From NCBI GenBank assembly GCA_910584365.1, contig CAJUAF010000008.1, positions 81,286 to 145,285 of the forward strand: a DNA stretch of 64,000 nucleotides, read 5' to 3'. This DNA is from an uncultured Muribaculaceae bacterium. Its GTDB lineage: Bacteria; Bacteroidota; Bacteroidia; Bacteroidales; Muribaculaceae. Positions 61,006-64,000 of this stretch are shown here, one piece after another. A program made the translations under genes and the position numbers. Each line of letters starts with the position of its first letter. Within the stretch, counting starts at the first letter, position 1. The notes under the pieces are model-generated. The model was not told the origin of the DNA. It was given only the letters and a program-made list of their open reading frames with translations, and did no database searches.

Positions 61006-61854
61006 ATGAATAATACAGTTATACGAAAAGATGGTTTTCTATGCTTTGAGAATATGGACAGTTCCATGCTCCCAAAGTATACTCTTATTATTGAAGCTCC
61101 AATGCTACAGGAGTACGAGAAATACATAGAGCATCACAACATATCAAGTATCATGATAAATTCCAACTATACTAATGGAGTGATTGGAGATTTATCTTTT
61201 CTTGGCGACTCCTCTACCAAAATAGAGAGTTTAACTATTCTCCAACCAAATATGAATGTTGGAGGAATTGATAATCTGGTTAATTTGGAGGTATTATCAA
61301 TTGAAGGACCTCTAAAGAAAAATCTTGACATTTCAATATTTAAATCATTAAAGTATTTGAATTGTGTGTATGGTCCCAGGCTTCGTAATCTTGGATCTGC
61401 GTTCTCGTTGAAATTCTTGTCGGTGAGCGGTTTTAAGATGGATGATTTGACCATTCTGGAGGGTTTAAAGTTATTAGAGACTATCACACTCTACAATACC
61501 TATATTGAATCATTAGATGGGATCGCCAATCTAATAAGCCTAAAAAAGGTTTCAATTGATAGAGCCCCAAGACTAAAAAGCTTAAATGGGTTTGCGGAGT
61601 CAAATTCCAATATGGAGGAAGTCGAGATTTTCAATGCGAAGAATCTGAGAGATTTATCTGCATTGAAGTATTTACATAACTTGAAAAATCTTTACTTGCA
61701 ACGAATTTCAAATATAGAAACACTATCCTTCCTCTCTAATATCAATAGTTTGGATAGAATAGTGATTTCTTCAAATGTCGAAGATAAAGATTTCTCTTTA
61801 GTAGAGAGAATCCCACATAGGTTTATTTTGGGTTATCAGCATAATAATTTATAA
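61006..61854 (+). CDS. Leucine-rich-repeat-like protein, candidate immunity protein
   Basis: 282 residues, soluble, no signal peptide. From about residue 60 to 275 there are 8-9 repeats of 20-25 residues of the form LExLxIxxxxxLxxLxxLxxLxxL, as in bacterial LRR solenoids. It begins 91 bases after the restored toxin stop, is as AT-rich as the tip and unrelated to housekeeping genes. In Rhs loci the gene after the tip is usually immunity, so it may neutralise the GIY-YIG nuclease (inference); no homologue could be checked. Confidence 0.7.
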   Translation: MNNTVIRKDGFLCFENMDSSMLPKYTLIIEAPMLQEYEKYIEHHNISSIMINSNYTNGVIGDLSFLGDSSTKIESLTILQPNMNVGGIDNLVNLEVLSIEGPLKKNLDISIFKSLKYLNCVYGPRLRNLGSAFSLKFLSVSGFKMDDLTILEGLKLLETITLYNTYIESLDGIANLISLKKVSIDRAPRLKSLNGFAESNSNMEEVEIFNAKNLRDLSALKYLHNLKNLYLQRISNIETLSFLSNINSLDRIVISSNVEDKDFSLVERIPHRFILGYQHNNL

Positions 61855-61867
61855 GAAACCCAATGTA

Positions 61868-63439
61868 ATGGTTAATTATCGCACTGAGGAGACACCCGAA
61901 GGTCAACAAATCGAGAACGGTCACGTTTACACTTATGACAAGAACGGAAACCTTGTATATGTGAACACCAACCGGCTTATGACTGACGGACATAGGGACA
62001 ACAGCGTCGGAGAGCGCAAGCTCATCTGGGACGAGGAAAACCGTCTGCTCTCAGTGGACGACAATGGCTTCGTGTCCAACTACTGGTATGACGCCGACGG
62101 AGAACGCACTGTGAAAACCTCCGGCGAGAGCGATCAGGTCTATGTCAACGGAGTCTTCTCCGGAGGCTCGACCAACACCGCAAAATTCTCGCTATATGTG
62201 AGTCCCTATCTTGTCGCCAATCAGGGTGGCCGCTACACCAAGCATATCTACGCAGGTTCACAAAGGATTGTATCGAAGGTAGGCGATTTCGCCTCCTACG
62301 GCTCCGATCCGCGCCGTATAGAGTATGCCGGAAGCGAGACTGACGGACTCTCGGTTGACTACAAGTCCAAGTACACTGCGCAGCAGCAGATTATCAAGGA
62401 TCACTACACGTTCTTTGATGTTCCCTACAACGGCACGGACAACAACAACTATGCCGACGGCGAAGGGTTCTGCTGCAACGACGGCACATTGGAGGCAGCA
62501 CAGGCCAAGGCTATGAGGAAGGTCCAGAGCCGCGCAGTTGCCAAGTCTTTCAAAGACCCCGACAACTACGAGAATCTCCAGTTCTTCTATCATCCCGACC
62601 ATCTGGGCAGCTCCAGCTTCATCACCAATCTTGATGGAGAGGTGGTACAGCACATTGAGTATGTTCCTTTCGGTGAGGTCTTCATCGAGGAGCGCAACAG
62701 CGTATGGAACACACCCTATCTCTTCAACGCAAAAGAGTTCGACGAGGAGACAGGCCTGTACTATTATGGTGCACGCTACTATGAGCCACGTCTGAGTCTT
62801 TGGCTGTCAACAGATCCAGCACAAGAGAAGACATTACACTTAACCACCTATAACTTTTCGCAAAACAATCCAATCAATTATATTGATGCCGATGGATTAT
62901 GGTCTCTAAAAATTAAGTTCGGCTTTTCTTTAGATACTGGTTTTTTGGGCCTTAAGTTAATGGGTATTGGTGGTTCAATTGCTCCATTTGGCGGGGCCAA
63001 ACAAGAGTTAAGTATCTATTTTACGATTGATACTGATAATCATGATTATGGATTCGGGGTATCTCATACTACAACTAATTATGAATACTCATATGATCTT
63101 AATGGAGGTTTTGTTGGAGTCAGTTCATCACGTGAAAAGAAAACTATCCTTGATTGGAATACCTATGACGGAGAATCATTTGTAAACGATTACATGTTCT
63201 CAAGTCCAGAGGAACAAGGTTATTTGAATTTTGGAGATTTTAAAGTGGATCCTTCTTTAAATGGCCTTGATGTAAACTACGAACAGTCTGTGGAGGCAAT
63301 AATGGTCGGAGCTGGATTTAATCTTGGCGGTTCATTTAAATTACATGAACCCATCAAGAATAATAATGAAAAACCTGTTTCAACTCAGAATACTGAAACG
63401 ACTAAGCAAAATCAGTCATCGACTAATTCAAATAATTAA
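61868..63439 (+). CDS. Displaced Rhs C-terminal cassette with a tip of unknown type
   Basis: 523 residues. The frame starts at an ATG directly before the shared VNYRTEETPEGQQ block; it has no secretion signal, so it looks like a silent cassette unless joined to a full Rhs. The core (to about 315) ends FDEETGLYYYGARYYEPR and LSTDPAQE. The tip (about 330-523) is AT-rich, with a Gly/Ser/Tyr-rich beta-like region, an acidic YDGESFVNDYMFSSPEE and an Asn/Thr/Gln tail. I recognise no toxin motif. It is followed by a hairpin and a small membrane gene. Confidence 0.8.
   Translation: MVNYRTEETPEGQQIENGHVYTYDKNGNLVYVNTNRLMTDGHRDNSVGERKLIWDEENRLLSVDDNGFVSNYWYDADGERTVKTSGESDQVYVNGVFSGGSTNTAKFSLYVSPYLVANQGGRYTKHIYAGSQRIVSKVGDFASYGSDPRRIEYAGSETDGLSVDYKSKYTAQQQIIKDHYTFFDVPYNGTDNNNYADGEGFCCNDGTLEAAQAKAMRKVQSRAVAKSFKDPDNYENLQFFYHPDHLGSSSFITNLDGEVVQHIEYVPFGEVFIEERNSVWNTPYLFNAKEFDEETGLYYYGARYYEPRLSLWLSTDPAQEKTLHLTTYNFSQNNPINYIDADGLWSLKIKFGFSLDTGFLGLKLMGIGGSIAPFGGAKQELSIYFTIDTDNHDYGFGVSHTTTNYEYSYDLNGGFVGVSSSREKKTILDWNTYDGESFVNDYMFSSPEEQGYLNFGDFKVDPSLNGLDVNYEQSVEAIMVGAGFNLGGSFKLHEPIKNNNEKPVSTQNTETTKQNQSSTNSNN
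61871..62813 (+). repeat. Rhs core repeat, copy 2
   Basis: Pairs with 58037-58975. Similarity starts abruptly at VNYRTEET and ends abruptly at the ST-D block after the core, which sets the cassette boundaries. Confidence 0.85.
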
Positions 63440-63449
63440 GATTTTGAAT

Positions 63450-63489
63450 AACCCACTGAGTCTGAACTCACATTCAGATTCAGTGGGTT
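63450..63489 (+). terminator. Strong hairpin after the second Rhs tip
   Basis: 17-bp arms (63450-63466 with 63473-63489) with a single mismatch and a 6-base loop, 11 bases after the stop. It lies between tip and downstream gene, as in the first cassette. Confidence 0.65.
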
Positions 63490-63522
63490 ACTCAAAAAGA
63501 AACGATAATCAACATCTCCTAT

Positions 63523-63813
63523 ATGACTATCAAAAAAATAATGTATATTATTGGCACGGGGTGTAATATAATACTATTTGTGTACATTCTAATATGTGCA
63601 ATCATTGATTCATATCAGTTGTGGCCTTGGGGTCAATTGATGTCTATTTGGGTTTTAATTATCTTATTAATACCCACAAGCATTCTTTTACGGGTGAACT
63701 ATTTAATCAGTATAAAAAAAGACACTATTAAATATTCTATACTTCTTATGACATTATTCATTATATATAGCCCATTATATTCAATTCGGGTGCTAAGGAA
63801 TCGATGGATTTAA
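63523..63813 (+). CDS. Small three-TM membrane protein, candidate immunity protein
   Basis: 96 residues with three hydrophobic helices (about 6-28, 35-58, 68-90) and a short basic start. AT-rich, no family recognised. By position after the second tip it is the candidate immunity protein for a toxin acting at or near the membrane (inference). Its stop overlaps the ATG of the next Rhs segment as TAATG. Confidence 0.6.
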   Translation: MTIKKIMYIIGTGCNIILFVYILICAIIDSYQLWPWGQLMSIWVLIILLIPTSILLRVNYLISIKKDTIKYSILLMTLFIIYSPLYSIRVLRNRWI

Positions 63814-64000
63814 TGTCAATACACCTCCAACAGCGGAAAGCACATCTCGGACTCCTGACGAATGTGACCGTGACAGGTGGCGACGGCACCATGTATCACA
63901 ACGTGTCGGCGACATACAACACGAACTATCCCAACCATCTCACGCAGGTTTCACAGCAGCTCGGCAACGGCACTGCGGTGACAGACTACAAGTATGACCG
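63813..64000 (+). CDS. Start of a third Rhs segment (partial, runs off the window)
   Basis: From the ATG at 63813 the frame reads to the window end with YD-like content (VTVTGGDGTMYHNVSATYN, then LGNGTAVTDYKYDR). GC rises sharply here. Between 63817 and about 63858 another frame (QYTSNSGKHISDS) looks more Rhs-like and ends at a TGA, after which the ATG frame takes over, so one base may be missing near 63855. It is likely another displaced fragment or the end of a full-length Rhs. Confidence 0.55.
   Translation, partial: MSIHLQQRKAHLGLLTNVTVTGGDGTMYHNVSATYNTNYPNHLTQVSQQLGNGTAVTDYKYD

Noticed and set aside
58037..62813. Rhs core copies as an assembly duplication
   Set aside because: The copies differ at many silent positions and have unrelated tips, so they are real paralogous cassettes.
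1..64000. CRISPR array
   Set aside because: No regularly spaced identical repeats with unique spacers and no cas gene were seen.

Overview
The window looks like a Bacteroidales chromosome, most like the Muribaculaceae (inference). The evidence is TAnnTTTG-type promoters, Bacteroidales-type families (DUF4491, DUF5063, DUF6377, an OstA/SurA pair, DUF3408/DUF3945/DUF6371 mobile-element proteins) and a GC-rich core with AT-richer islands.

Region 1 (1-9859, all minus strand) is one long likely operon of seven genes built on Ser/Thr phosphorylation and FHA recognition: a zinc-ribbon/FHA protein, a kinase-FHA fusion, a membrane FHA-trypsin-like protease, an exported protein of unknown function, a PP2C phosphatase with one TM segment, an FHA membrane protein, and a kinase with a single TM and a long array of YD-like repeats that runs off the window. 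No type VI secretion gene is present here.

Region 2 (10073-35854) is housekeeping: apeB-ostA-surA (minus), a DUF6377 regulator (plus), tsaB-dnaE-trxA (minus), yicC, a GH53 galactanase, gmk, nadD, DUF5063 and ligA (plus), pyrE, an SRPBCC protein, a Rieske-like lipoprotein, a DEAD-box helicase, an OmpH/Skp-like lipoprotein, pepD, a muramidase, DUF4491 and tRNA-Lys(CTT).

Region 3 (about 35855-57205) is an integrated mobilizable element next to tRNA-Lys. It has a tyrosine recombinase beside a field of GTGAGT/ACTCAC repeats, several HTH proteins, a topoisomerase IA homologue without its catalytic tyrosine, DUF3945, and a degenerate NtrC/RteB-like regulator. AT-rich cargo follows (LMW phosphatase, MFS and SMR transporters, Crp/Fnr regulator), then a 5'-truncated helicase and a replication/mobilization module (HTH, DUF3987, DUF6371, DUF3408, a candidate oriT, MobC, relaxase, membrane protein). 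No type IV secretion genes are seen, so it is probably mobilized in trans.

Region 4 (57206-64000) is an array of Rhs C-terminal cassettes. Each has a conserved GC-rich Rhs core, an AT-rich variable tip, a hairpin and then a small unrelated gene that is a candidate immunity gene. The first tip is a GIY-YIG nuclease cut near its end by an IS630-family element; removing the IS with one TA copy restores the frame. Its neighbour is a leucine-rich-repeat-like protein. The second tip is of unknown type and is followed by a three-TM protein. A third Rhs segment begins at the right edge.
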